Below are positions 25,069 to 33,657 of a stretch of 51,971 bases of DNA, piece after piece (the stretch's first letter is position 1; every line of letters starts with the position of its first letter). Made by a program: the position numbers and the translations under genes. Source of the stretch: an uncultured Chitinophagaceae bacterium. GTDB lineage: Bacteria; Bacteroidota; Bacteroidia; Chitinophagales; Chitinophagaceae. The stretch spans positions 1-51,971 of the forward strand of contig CALESY010000097.1 of the NCBI GenBank assembly GCA_937919945.1. The letters run 5' to 3'. Under the pieces are notes generated by a model. The model was not told where the DNA came from, searched no databases, and was given only the letters and a program-made list of their open reading frames with translations.

Positions 25069-27456
25069 TTATTTGTTTTTGGGGTTGATAGTCCATGTAT
25101 ATTTTGCAGCAGGTTTTGTGTTGGCTGTGTAAAAGTTCAGCCTGTAGTATGCGCCTTTCACCCATTTATCTAAAAACGTAGCATAGTATTTACTACCCAC
25201 ATTGCCCGACTGCCCACCGGGGTACACACCATAGGCTTCTACTTCATCGCCCATCTGCACCACCATCCGCCAAGATGGACCGTGGTCTGTTTTGGCAGCG
25301 TTTACGGTATTACCCCATCCTCCCATTTTCAGATTTGTAAAACTGAATGGGGCAAGTTTAGTTAAGTGCCTTACAGATGTGTTTTTAGCACGATACCATT
25401 GCAGCCTGTCTGCTTTCTTTAGCTTATCAAGGCTATCTATACTATTGCGCAAGCTGGCAATTACTGCATCTCTTATATTGCCAAGGTAGGGGCTACCCTC
25501 TTTCAGCAGTTGCATGGTACGTTCAGGTGTTGGCCTTAACGGCTCAGGTGTTTGTTCATATAGTTTTGCCCACAGTGTGTTGTACAGGTTAGTCCACCAT
25601 ATCTGAAATACTGTAGCTGCTTTGCTTTCAGCAGTTAGTTTATAATCCCAGTTACCTAACAATTCCAGATAGTTGCGCTCCTTGTCTGATATAGCTGTGG
25701 GTGTAATATTTTGCAACATCACTGGTAGCACATTGGCAGCCAGTACACTATACACATCATTTTGCAGGGCAAACATATCTTCAACCGTAGCTGCTTTGGT
25801 ATTGCGTAGCACATCATTTATACGCCATGCCCTAAACTCGTGGAATGTACCATTGTACCAATACGGGTAGGTAGTATCAGTTACTGTTTGGTTGGCAGAT
25901 GCTATATAACCCTGCCGTGGATTGCGTGTATGCGGATTTTCTGTAACAGGTATTTTATCTCCCCATAGTGTACTGCTATCTGCACCGTTCATTACATACC
26001 TGCCTTGCCCTTTCCATTTGTTGATGAATTGCCCTTGCCCCCATAATGCTATTTCTCCATGCTTATCTGCATATAGCATATTCTGTGCAGGACAAAGAAA
26101 ATAGTGAATAGCTGTTACATATTCATCGTACTGGTTACTACGGTTCAGCAGATACAGTGCCAGCACTTCATTACTTGGTTTATGTGCCATCCATGTTACG
26201 GCAAGTGGTTTATTCAATCCGCCGGGGCCATGAAATGTTTGGTCGTATATAACAGGGCCATGTACGGTATATCTTACCGTATCAAAATAATCTGGCTTGC
26301 CTTTAATGCTTATTTTCTCTACTCTATTGATATATGACTGTTCCTTACCAGCAAACCAATAGGTACTAGCTGATGCCTCCTTTATGAGATAAAAGTCTTT
26401 TACGTCTCGATAGTTGTTGGTAAAGCCCCAAGAGATGTTTTCGTTAAAGCCTATAATAACACCAGGAGCACCGGGCAGTGATACACCATACACATTCACA
26501 CCGGGGGCTGTCATCTGTACCTCGTACCACAAAGATGGCAGGTTGAGCCCTAAATGCGGATCGTTGCAAAGTATAGGCTTACCAGTCTTTGTACGGCTGC
26601 CACTTAATGCCCAGTTGTTACTACCCTTACCCTCTTCAGTTTTTTCGAAGTCTGTTGCTTTCAAGTGTGCGAATGCAATGCTATCTGTGGGCGGTGTTGG
26701 TATAGGTAAGCTAGGTGTTTGTATAATTGTATCTCGTGGTATGACGGCATTAACACCCTGCAATCTTTCAGGGTATAATGCGGCAAATGCTTCGGGGCTT
26801 AATGCATCGCGTAGTACGGTAAGTGCTATATCGTCTGTACTACCCGTCAGGTCGTCAGCCATGTACTTCAGTAGCAATGCACTTTTCAGGTTCGTCCATG
26901 CTTCGGGTTCAAAGCCAGCCAATTTATATTCGAGCGGGTACTTTTTAAAATTCAGTGTATTGATGTAGCTATTGATACCCGCAGTATATGCATCCAGCAT
27001 TTGCTTGCTACGCGGGTCTGCTTCCATTTCTTTCAGCGATTGTTCTGCACCATACACCATACCCTTGCGTCGTTGTGTACGGTCAAATTTCAATGCTTTT
27101 TCTCCCAACACCTCGCTAACCCTGCCTGCAGCCGCTCGTGTCTGCAAATCCATTTGCCATAGGCGAAAGTATGCATGCAGATAACCTTGTGTAAAATACA
27201 GGTCGTAGTCGTTATTCGCTGTGATATGTGGCACAAGCCTGTCATCAAACATAACAGTAACGGCCGCTTTCAGACCCTCAAAATTCAGTTTATCATTATA
27301 GTTTTTTGAAACAGACTCAGCATTTGCCCAGCAACCCGTTACAGGGTCCAACAGTTTACCTAATGCCGGCAATTCACCTATGGGCCTTGACAGCAGAGCT
27401 ACCAATACAGCAGTGAATACGAGAGGCAATACGCCGATTAGTTTTCGCATAGCCAA
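25069..27456 (-). CDS. Penicillin acylase family protein (Ntn hydrolase)
   Basis: 795 residues. N-terminal signal or anchor (about 6-24), alpha chain, a linker, then the autoprocessing site G-S-N-N-W-A with nucleophile Ser279 (new N-terminus of the beta chain). The following residues (SGSRTKTGKPILCNDPHLGLNLPSLWYE) and NISWGFTNNYRDVKDFY match the family. Members hydrolyse amides, including beta-lactam side chains, acyl-homoserine lactones or other N-acyl compounds; the substrate here cannot be read from sequence. Translation may start at 27456 or at the ATG two codons later. It lies 43 bases after the lytic transglycosylase gene, a peptidoglycan-linked neighbour. Confidence 0.93.
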   Translation of the reverse strand: MAMRKLIGVLPLVFTAVLVALLSRPIGELPALGKLLDPVTGCWANAESVSKNYNDKLNFEGLKAAVTVMFDDRLVPHITANNDYDLYFTQGYLHAYFRLWQMDLQTRAAAGRVSEVLGEKALKFDRTQRRKGMVYGAEQSLKEMEADPRSKQMLDAYTAGINSYINTLNFKKYPLEYKLAGFEPEAWTNLKSALLLKYMADDLTGSTDDIALTVLRDALSPEAFAALYPERLQGVNAVIPRDTIIQTPSLPIPTPPTDSIAFAHLKATDFEKTEEGKGSNNWALSGSRTKTGKPILCNDPHLGLNLPSLWYEVQMTAPGVNVYGVSLPGAPGVIIGFNENISWGFTNNYRDVKDFYLIKEASASTYWFAGKEQSYINRVEKISIKGKPDYFDTVRYTVHGPVIYDQTFHGPGGLNKPLAVTWMAHKPSNEVLALYLLNRSNQYDEYVTAIHYFLCPAQNMLYADKHGEIALWGQGQFINKWKGQGRYVMNGADSSTLWGDKIPVTENPHTRNPRQGYIASANQTVTDTTYPYWYNGTFHEFRAWRINDVLRNTKAATVEDMFALQNDVYSVLAANVLPVMLQNITPTAISDKERNYLELLGNWDYKLTAESKAATVFQIWWTNLYNTLWAKLYEQTPEPLRPTPERTMQLLKEGSPYLGNIRDAVIASLRNSIDSLDKLKKADRLQWYRAKNTSVRHLTKLAPFSFTNLKMGGWGNTVNAAKTDHGPSWRMVVQMGDEVEAYGVYPGGQSGNVGSKYYATFLDKWVKGAYYRLNFYTANTKPAAKYTWTINPKNK

Positions 27457-27499
27457 TGGTTTTAACTAAAGCTAATAAAACCTTGGGGAAATTCTAAAT

Positions 27500-28432
27500 C
27501 TATTGTCCATCCATCGGAAACTCTATCTGATATACTTTACCGGGCTTGACGGTGAGTGTATGGGCGCGTAACCATGGATTTAGCAGTTTCAGCATTTTGT
27601 AGCTGCTACCATTATCTAAGGCAAACTGCGCAAGGTCTTTAACGGTCGTATCAACAGATACAGTGCGTGTTTTGATAGGTCTCCATGCCTCATTGCCATG
27701 TAATATATAACCATGCGCATCTGCATTGCTTAACAATATCTTTAATGCCAGTATGCGGAAGATGTAACGGTTGGTTTCTTCAGGAAAAGCAAGGTCGTAG
27801 TAATTACTTTTGTGCTGGTACTCTATCTGCTTGGTATAGCCACCCATACCACAGTTATAAGATGCTGCCGCTGCCGTCCAGCTATAAAACTTGCCATAGG
27901 CTTCTTTCAGGTAGGCACACGCCGCATCGGTAGCTTTTGCAGGATGGTAGCGTTCATCCACCTCGTTGTTTATCTCTAAACCATAGCGCGGACCTGTTTC
28001 TTTCATAAACTGCCAAAAGCCAGAAGCACCTACCGCCGACACCTGATTTTGTAATGCACTCTCTGCCACACAGAGATACTTAAAATCATCGGGTACACCG
28101 TTAGCTTTCAGCTTTTGCTCTATCATAGGAAAGTAGCGTGTGGTGAGTTTCAATATATACAACGTGGTACCGTGCATGTAGTAGTTGATAATCAATTCAC
28201 GCTCCAGCCGTTCGCGTACTTCCCAACGCTCAAGCGGCACACGCTCTTGTGCAAATGCCAATGTCTTTGGTAGCTCCGGTTGATACCATTTGTATTGCAG
28301 TTTACCGTCCTCTTTTACCTTCACAGTTCCCTCATCTTTACCCGTTTCCCGGAAAGAAAGCATAAAGAACGCACCTACACCAACTATAAGCCCTACGGAT
28401 AAGTATAATATGGGTTTCACCTTCAACTGCAT
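27500..28432 (-). CDS. Membrane-anchored lytic transglycosylase
   Basis: 310 residues. N-terminal hydrophobic anchor (about 7-26), an intervening helical region, then an SLT/GH23 domain. Catalytic Glu124 lies in CVAESALQNQVSAVGASGFWQF, followed by GLEINNEVDERYHP and ASYNCGMGG, the usual MltD-like motifs. The last 50 residues (TVSVDTTVKDLAQFALDNG, then LLNPWLRAHTLTVKPGKVY) resemble a degenerate LysM-type glycan-binding segment. Cleaves peptidoglycan glycan strands with formation of 1,6-anhydroMurNAc. A TAGATTTG element at 28441-28448 is close to the ATG, implying a very short leader. Confidence 0.92.
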   Translation of the reverse strand: MQLKVKPILYLSVGLIVGVGAFFMLSFRETGKDEGTVKVKEDGKLQYKWYQPELPKTLAFAQERVPLERWEVRERLERELIINYYMHGTTLYILKLTTRYFPMIEQKLKANGVPDDFKYLCVAESALQNQVSAVGASGFWQFMKETGPRYGLEINNEVDERYHPAKATDAACAYLKEAYGKFYSWTAAAASYNCGMGGYTKQIEYQHKSNYYDLAFPEETNRYIFRILALKILLSNADAHGYILHGNEAWRPIKTRTVSVDTTVKDLAQFALDNGSSYKMLKLLNPWLRAHTLTVKPGKVYQIEFPMDGQ

Positions 28433-28623
28433 TTATGTAACAAATCTATTGTTATAAATATAACGATAAAAACGGGAATTACGTGTGGAAGCATTATTAT
28501 GTATTTAGAAGTGCAAGGCATTAATACCAATATAAATACCCAAATAATAATAGCAGTACATTATAATAATCATATGTATATTATTTAAAAACAGTATTTT
28601 AATGCGTACTCTAAAAAATATGT

Positions 28624-30657
28624 ATGCGTTATCTGTTAGTCTTTGCAATCCTATGGTTGCTGCCTTACACTACTTTATATGCCAATAGCTTTGAGGATGC
28701 ATACGAACTTCGGCAAAAACTATCCGCAAAAAACAAATCGGGCATGGCTATGTTTCCTACTGGTAGCGCGTTTATACCTGCTGCAAGGGTATTAATGGAA
28801 TATATACCTGCGGAGCAGAGAACAACAATCAGCAATACCAATCAGGTTATCCGTGCATTTGCTGACAATCCTTTTTTAGCAACTTTCCTGCCTGCATTAA
28901 GCGACACGATACTGATACCAGCCTCAAATGATGGCCCTGTTGTAGGTGGCCCTATGATGCCATCACTCAATATCACCAATTTGGCAGACGGCATGGCTCG
29001 TTTCCTAATCAAGCGTGGCAAGCAGGAATTGAATGTTGCTTTCTTCAGCCACATGAAGAAGACATTGAATAAATATCCTATTTGCAGTACATTATTCCCG
29101 GCTACTATCCGTGTACTGAACACCGTAGAAACATACCGATACGCAGAGTTGCTGCAGACTTTACAAAATGCCTTTAATACAGATTTAAATAATTTACTCC
29201 TCAACCTCAACAACACCATCAACCTGCCGCAATATGACGCAATGCTTAAAGAACTACCTGAGATACGTAGTGCCATACGCTATGCAAACATCATAAGCCT
29301 TGCCACTAACAAACAGCTTACAAACCCATACCAGATAATAAGAGAAGCTGTATATGCAGGGCAAAATGCTGAGACAGACCCTAACCTGCATCAGGCATTC
29401 AAAGTATTAGACCTCATAGCCTCATCTGTTTATAAAGGTGATTATGAACATTGGGTAAGTGTACGCGAAATGAATAAAATGGTGCAGGACGATGTAACGC
29501 TGCGATTGTTTTTGGGTTTGGTGTATGAGCAGGCAAAGGGCATCAGCTTTTCATGCAATGGCAAAACAATATCTATGACAGATTATATGAAGCCTTATGC
29601 AGACAATGCACAGGCACTGGCAGGTATGTTTGAAAACTTTGTATGGATGGCCAACAATGCTGATGTGTTACAGAATGAACTTACTGCGCACGAACCGCGC
29701 AGCTCGGAGATAACGGCTCATGATATAGGAGCATTGCTGAAAAGCGTATCTCAAACCAAAGATGAAAGCACGTACACTATGGCATCGTACCTTACAACAG
29801 TTGCAGATATGATGCGTTATGGTATGGGCATTGCACAAAAAATATTGCCTTGTTTAGATAGCTACCCATACTTTGCCATAGCAGACAATGCTATGCAGCT
29901 ATACGTAAACACTTACACTAAAAAATACAACCCTGCCATACTAAATATGTACTACTTAGCCGATGCCGCACTTGGCAAACAACAACAATTAGCACAGCTA
30001 AAAGCAGCAAGGCTACGGACAGAAGGCAAGCCTGTAAGCGATGCACTGCAAAAGCTATGCGATACTAAAACAGAAAGCAATACAGCAAAAGCATTAGCTG
30101 CAATACTGAAATACGGTAATTTTATCGCCACATCTGCAAAAGCACAAACTCCGGAAGAAATTGAGAATGCCATAGAAGCAGCCGCATTACCGGCAGGCAG
30201 CTATTCAATCAAACAAAAAGCAGCATATAATATAGCTGTCAATGCCTATGTGGGTTACAATTGGGATTTCAACAGCACAGGGCTTTATATGCGTGGTGTA
30301 TATGCACCTATAGGCATAGGATTCAATACTGCCATAAGCAAGAAGTATGGTGGAGCAGTAGGCATATTTGCATCATTAATAGATATTGGCGGCATTGTAG
30401 CATATAGGCTCGAAAATGGCACGACCAATAATCTGCAACAACAAATAAGACTAGAAAGTATCCTTGCACCAGGTGCACAACTTGCTGTTGGAATACCAAA
30501 ATTACCAATCAGCATACTAGCTGGCTGGCGCATGACACCCAAATTGTTTTACAAAAACAATGTGACTTCTACAACCATCATGCCCTTAAGTGTATTCAAT
30601 GCCGGTATTGCTGTGGATATTCCGTTTTTTAATATTGTAAATAAAACTCTCAGATAG
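28624..30657 (+). CDS. Unrecognised exported protein with barrel-like C-terminus
   Basis: 677 residues. Signal peptide (MRYLLVFAILWLLPYTTLYA), then a long mostly helical region (about 20-530) with many Ala/Leu/Asn residues and repeated pieces such as ILKYGNFIATSAKAQTPEEI. The last 140 residues have alternating strands (AVNAYVGYNWDF, GLYMRGVYAPIGIGFNT, GGAVGIFASLIDIGGIVAYR, SILAGWRMTP) that look like an outer-membrane barrel edge. I cannot name a family. No lipobox or T9SS sorting domain. The next gene, 79 bases on, is a TonB-dependent receptor in the same orientation, but a promoter-like element in the gap means co-transcription is uncertain. Confidence 0.8.
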   Translation: MRYLLVFAILWLLPYTTLYANSFEDAYELRQKLSAKNKSGMAMFPTGSAFIPAARVLMEYIPAEQRTTISNTNQVIRAFADNPFLATFLPALSDTILIPASNDGPVVGGPMMPSLNITNLADGMARFLIKRGKQELNVAFFSHMKKTLNKYPICSTLFPATIRVLNTVETYRYAELLQTLQNAFNTDLNNLLLNLNNTINLPQYDAMLKELPEIRSAIRYANIISLATNKQLTNPYQIIREAVYAGQNAETDPNLHQAFKVLDLIASSVYKGDYEHWVSVREMNKMVQDDVTLRLFLGLVYEQAKGISFSCNGKTISMTDYMKPYADNAQALAGMFENFVWMANNADVLQNELTAHEPRSSEITAHDIGALLKSVSQTKDESTYTMASYLTTVADMMRYGMGIAQKILPCLDSYPYFAIADNAMQLYVNTYTKKYNPAILNMYYLADAALGKQQQLAQLKAARLRTEGKPVSDALQKLCDTKTESNTAKALAAILKYGNFIATSAKAQTPEEIENAIEAAALPAGSYSIKQKAAYNIAVNAYVGYNWDFNSTGLYMRGVYAPIGIGFNTAISKKYGGAVGIFASLIDIGGIVAYRLENGTTNNLQQQIRLESILAPGAQLAVGIPKLPISILAGWRMTPKLFYKNNVTSTTIMPLSVFNAGIAVDIPFFNIVNKTLR

Positions 30658-30690
30658 GTATTATTAAACTTCCAGCATAGTGCTATGTCT

Positions 30691-30698
30691 TATTTTTG
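30691..30698 (+). promoter_or_regulatory. -7 element upstream of the first TonB receptor
   Basis: TATTTTTG, an exact TAnnTTTG match, 39 bases before the ATG at 30737. It supports that start over one at 30680, which would be upstream of the transcript. Confidence 0.45.
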
Positions 30699-30736
30699 GC
30701 AAAGTTTTTGGTAAACAAGGCATACACATAGTTTTC

Positions 30737-33109
30737 ATGCACAGAAGTTTATATACACTTATCCTGTTTATTGTTCTTTTCCCATTCGTATTAGCTGCTC
30801 AAACAGGTACGCTTACACAAAACATACGCGGACAGGTGCTGGATGCAGAGTCTAAAAAACCGATAGAGGGTGTGGTGGTATTGCTCTTGGCAGACAAACA
30901 AAAAAACGCCATGACCGATAGCAATGGCTACTATATACTGCAAAACATACCTGTTGGGCGACAAACTTTTCAATTCAGCATTGTGGGTTATGAGCCACGC
31001 ACAGTTGCAGAAGTATTGGTAACATCGGGCAAGGAGTTGGAACTGAACGTATTGCTCACCGAAAACTATACTAGTCTGCAAGAGGTAAATGTAAGTGCCA
31101 ACAAAGACCGCAATAAAGCCATGAACGAATTTGCCACAGTCAGTGCACGCTCTTTTTCGGTAGAAGAGACCAAACGCTTTGCAGCTTCTGTATCAGACCC
31201 TGCACGTATGGCGCAAAACTTCATGGGGGTATCGAATAACGACGACCTGGAAAACGGCATCGTAGTGCGTGGCAATTCTCCTAAAGGAATACTATGGCGA
31301 CTGGAAGGTATAGAGATACCCAACCCCAATCACTTTGGCAGCCTCAGCACATCGGGCGGTGCTGTGAGTATGCTCAATGCCAGTATGCTCGGAACATCCG
31401 ATTTTTATACAGGTGCTTTCCCAGCAGAAATAGGCAATGCTCTTTCCGGTGCTTTCGATTTACAGTTTCGTAATGGTAATACAGCTCGAAGGGAACATAC
31501 TATTCAGCTCGGCACATTGGGTGCGGAGGTAGCAACGGAAGGACCATTCAAAACAGGGGGCAAAGCTTCTTATCTTGTCAACTACCGATACTCAACCCTT
31601 ACATTACTACAAGGTTATTTCGATTTGGGTGGTGTGCTGCCCGCCTATCAGGATGCTTCATTCAAACTCAATTTCCCGACAAAAAAAATGGGTACATTTT
31701 CCGTATTCGGACTATGGGGCTACAACATCGCAACCAAAGACCCCGACAAAGACAGCACCAAATGGACGGACGATAACCCTAACTTCAAACTACGTGCAGA
31801 TGGCATGCTGGCTGTGGGTGGTGTTACGCATCAATACTTTGTGAATAGCCATGCGTATATCAAAACCATTGTATCAGCATCGTACGACGATGGTAAGACC
31901 AATGTAGACACGCTGAACCCATCTAATAACTACTCCGAGATACCTACACAAAAATCACTATCGAGCAATACGGCACTAAGGGCAACGGTAATGTACAATA
32001 ACAAAATCAACAGCCGCAATACATTCCGAACAGGTGTGGTAGCCCAGTTCTTGTCTTTCGATATTGATGAAAACCTTTTTGACAGAGGAGCTATGGTTTG
32101 GAAAACACTGATACGAAGCAATGGCAGCACACAATACTATCAGGCGTATGCGCAGTGGAAGACAAGGGTGAACCAACACATCATCGCTACAGGTGGTGTA
32201 CATGCATCTTATTATGTACTGAACAATAAGTATAGCATAGAGCCGCGCGCATCTGTAAGCTACAATGCAAAGAAAAATACGTTTACACTGGCAATGGGGC
32301 TGCACAGCAAACCCGAACATATTTCTACCTACTTGTACAGCAACGCCACACAAGGCACAGCTATAACCTACCCAAACAAAAACCTCGACCTGCTGCGTGC
32401 CGCACATATAGTATTGGGCTACGACCGCCCCTTACCTTTTAAAACAAGGCTGAAAGTAGAGGCATATTATCAACACCTATATAGCATACCCGTAGAGGCA
32501 GATAGCGCCAGTGGCTTCTCCGTCATAAATGCAGAAAATATTTATTCTCTGCTGGACACCAAGCCATTGGTTAGCAATGGTACCGGGCGTAACTATGGTA
32601 TAGATATGAGTATAGAACATCCGTTTAATAACGGGTATTACATACTTGCAACAGGCTCTGTATTTCGCTCGCTATATACTAACTATAAGGGAGAGGAGTA
32701 TAATACACTATTCAACCGTGGCTATCAATTAAACGTGTTAGGAGGTAAAGAATTTAAACTGAACAATACCGGCAAAACACTGCTGGGGATAAACGGTAAG
32801 TTTTTATATAGTGGTGGACTACGAGAAAGTGTAATTGACGTACCTGCCTCTATGGCACAACGCAAAACGGTGTACTACAATGGGCAATACTATACAAGAC
32901 AAGGCACACCCTACCAACGTGTAGATGGCAGTATATATATCAAGTTCAACCGCAGGCGGGCTACACATAGCATACAATTTGACGCACAAAACATCTTCAA
33001 CCGCAAAAACTACTTCTACTCATTCTTTGATAGGCGTAGCGGCATAGTAAAAACCGTGTACCAAACAGGGTTTATACCCAACCTTGCATATAGAGTAGAG
33101 TTTCACTAG
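30737..33109 (+). CDS. TonB-dependent receptor with carboxypeptidase-like domain
   Basis: 790 residues from ATG 30737 (MHRSLYTLILFIVLFPFVLA signal). A carboxypeptidase-regulatory-like domain follows (TQNIRGQVLDAESKKPIEGV, then YYILQNIPVGRQTF), then the plug (IVVRGNSPKGILWRLEGIEI, then PNPNHFG) and a 22-strand type barrel ending in LAYRVEFH. It should take up a specific solute across the outer membrane using TonB energy. There is no SusD partner next to it, so a large polysaccharide is less likely; metal complexes or small ligands are options. It is a paralogue of the receptor at 43549-45948: both contain ARMxxNFxGV, RGNSP[KQ]G[IV]LWRLE, IPNPNHF and TGAFPAE. The plug is unusual in stating that shared set instead of generic plug motifs. 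Confidence 0.92.
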   Translation: MHRSLYTLILFIVLFPFVLAAQTGTLTQNIRGQVLDAESKKPIEGVVVLLLADKQKNAMTDSNGYYILQNIPVGRQTFQFSIVGYEPRTVAEVLVTSGKELELNVLLTENYTSLQEVNVSANKDRNKAMNEFATVSARSFSVEETKRFAASVSDPARMAQNFMGVSNNDDLENGIVVRGNSPKGILWRLEGIEIPNPNHFGSLSTSGGAVSMLNASMLGTSDFYTGAFPAEIGNALSGAFDLQFRNGNTARREHTIQLGTLGAEVATEGPFKTGGKASYLVNYRYSTLTLLQGYFDLGGVLPAYQDASFKLNFPTKKMGTFSVFGLWGYNIATKDPDKDSTKWTDDNPNFKLRADGMLAVGGVTHQYFVNSHAYIKTIVSASYDDGKTNVDTLNPSNNYSEIPTQKSLSSNTALRATVMYNNKINSRNTFRTGVVAQFLSFDIDENLFDRGAMVWKTLIRSNGSTQYYQAYAQWKTRVNQHIIATGGVHASYYVLNNKYSIEPRASVSYNAKKNTFTLAMGLHSKPEHISTYLYSNATQGTAITYPNKNLDLLRAAHIVLGYDRPLPFKTRLKVEAYYQHLYSIPVEADSASGFSVINAENIYSLLDTKPLVSNGTGRNYGIDMSIEHPFNNGYYILATGSVFRSLYTNYKGEEYNTLFNRGYQLNVLGGKEFKLNNTGKTLLGINGKFLYSGGLRESVIDVPASMAQRKTVYYNGQYYTRQGTPYQRVDGSIYIKFNRRRATHSIQFDAQNIFNRKNYFYSFFDRRSGIVKTVYQTGFIPNLAYRVEFH

Positions 33110-33160
33110 ATGCCTAATTCTATTATGTGTTGAGTTCTCAATTTTTTGCAATACAAAAAG

Positions 33161-33223
33161 GTTGCTGAAGGTAATATTGCAAACAATAAAAGCTTCCAAG
33201 AATATAAAGACTACCTTCACAAC
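33161..33223 (+). repeat. Inverted repeat before the CsbD-like gene
   Basis: GTTGCTGAAGGTA (33161-33173) and TACCTTCACAAC (33212-33223) pair over 12 bases with one bulged C and a 38-base loop. It lies 37 bases before the ATG at 33260 and may be a structured leader. Confidence 0.45.
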
Positions 33224-33259
33224 AGAGATAGGTGTTCTATTTCTTTAAATTTTTGGAAG

Positions 33260-33448
33260 ATGCAGGATATATTGAAAAACTGGAACAAAATGAAAGGCCA
33301 CCTGAAACGCGAGTTTCCAATGCTAAACAACAACGATGTAACACAACGCACTGGGAAAGACGAAGAGATGTTGCAAAATATACTAGACAAAACAGGCAAA
33401 ACACGCGAAGAGATGCAATTTTTTTTGCAAAAAATACTGGATATGTAA
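33260..33448 (+). CDS. CsbD-like small protein
   Basis: 62 residues from the ATG at 33260. The pattern NWNKMKGHLKREFPMLNNND, then GKDEEMLQNILDKTGKTREE, matches the small CsbD-like proteins that are widespread in Bacteroidota and often stress-induced; the exact function is unknown. A longer reading starting at a TTG (33146) adds 38 residues with no family resemblance and is rejected. A hairpin terminator follows. It converges on rpoC. Confidence 0.8.
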   Translation: MQDILKNWNKMKGHLKREFPMLNNNDVTQRTGKDEEMLQNILDKTGKTREEMQFFLQKILDM

Positions 33449-33478
33449 TACAGTAATTTGCTGTGAGTATACAATCTG

Positions 33479-33508
33479 AAAGCTACCTGAAGGGTGGCTT
33501 TTCTTTTT
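33479..33508 (+). terminator. Terminator of the CsbD-like gene
   Basis: AAAGCTACC (33479-33487) pairs with GGTGGCTTT (33493-33501) with one T-G wobble around a 5-base loop, followed by TCTTTTT. Confidence 0.7.
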
Positions 33509-33596
33509 GTAACTGTTCTACAACCCGAACCTCTGTTATTACTTGTAATGAGTAATCAAAAACATGACAGTTACTGTGTAATGAGAAATAGACTAT

Positions 33597-33632
33597 AAAA
33601 AACAAAGCCCCTCATAAAAAAGAGGGGCTTTG
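33597..33632 (-). terminator. Terminator of the rpoBC unit
   Basis: CAAAGCCCCTC (33603-33613) and GAGGGGCTTTG (33622-33632) form a perfect 11-bp stem. On the minus strand it is followed by six T (33597-33602). It is 26 bases past the rpoC stop. Confidence 0.88.
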
Positions 33633-33657
33633 TATATGATGTAAGATAGCTGTAAAA

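Noticed and set aside
25292..27184. Plus-strand open frames opposite the penicillin-acylase-family gene
   Set aside because: Antisense shadows without start signals or recognisable protein features.
33146..33259. N-terminal extension of the CsbD-like gene from a TTG
   Set aside because: It adds 38 residues without family resemblance and overlaps an inverted repeat; the ATG at 33260 gives the normal length.
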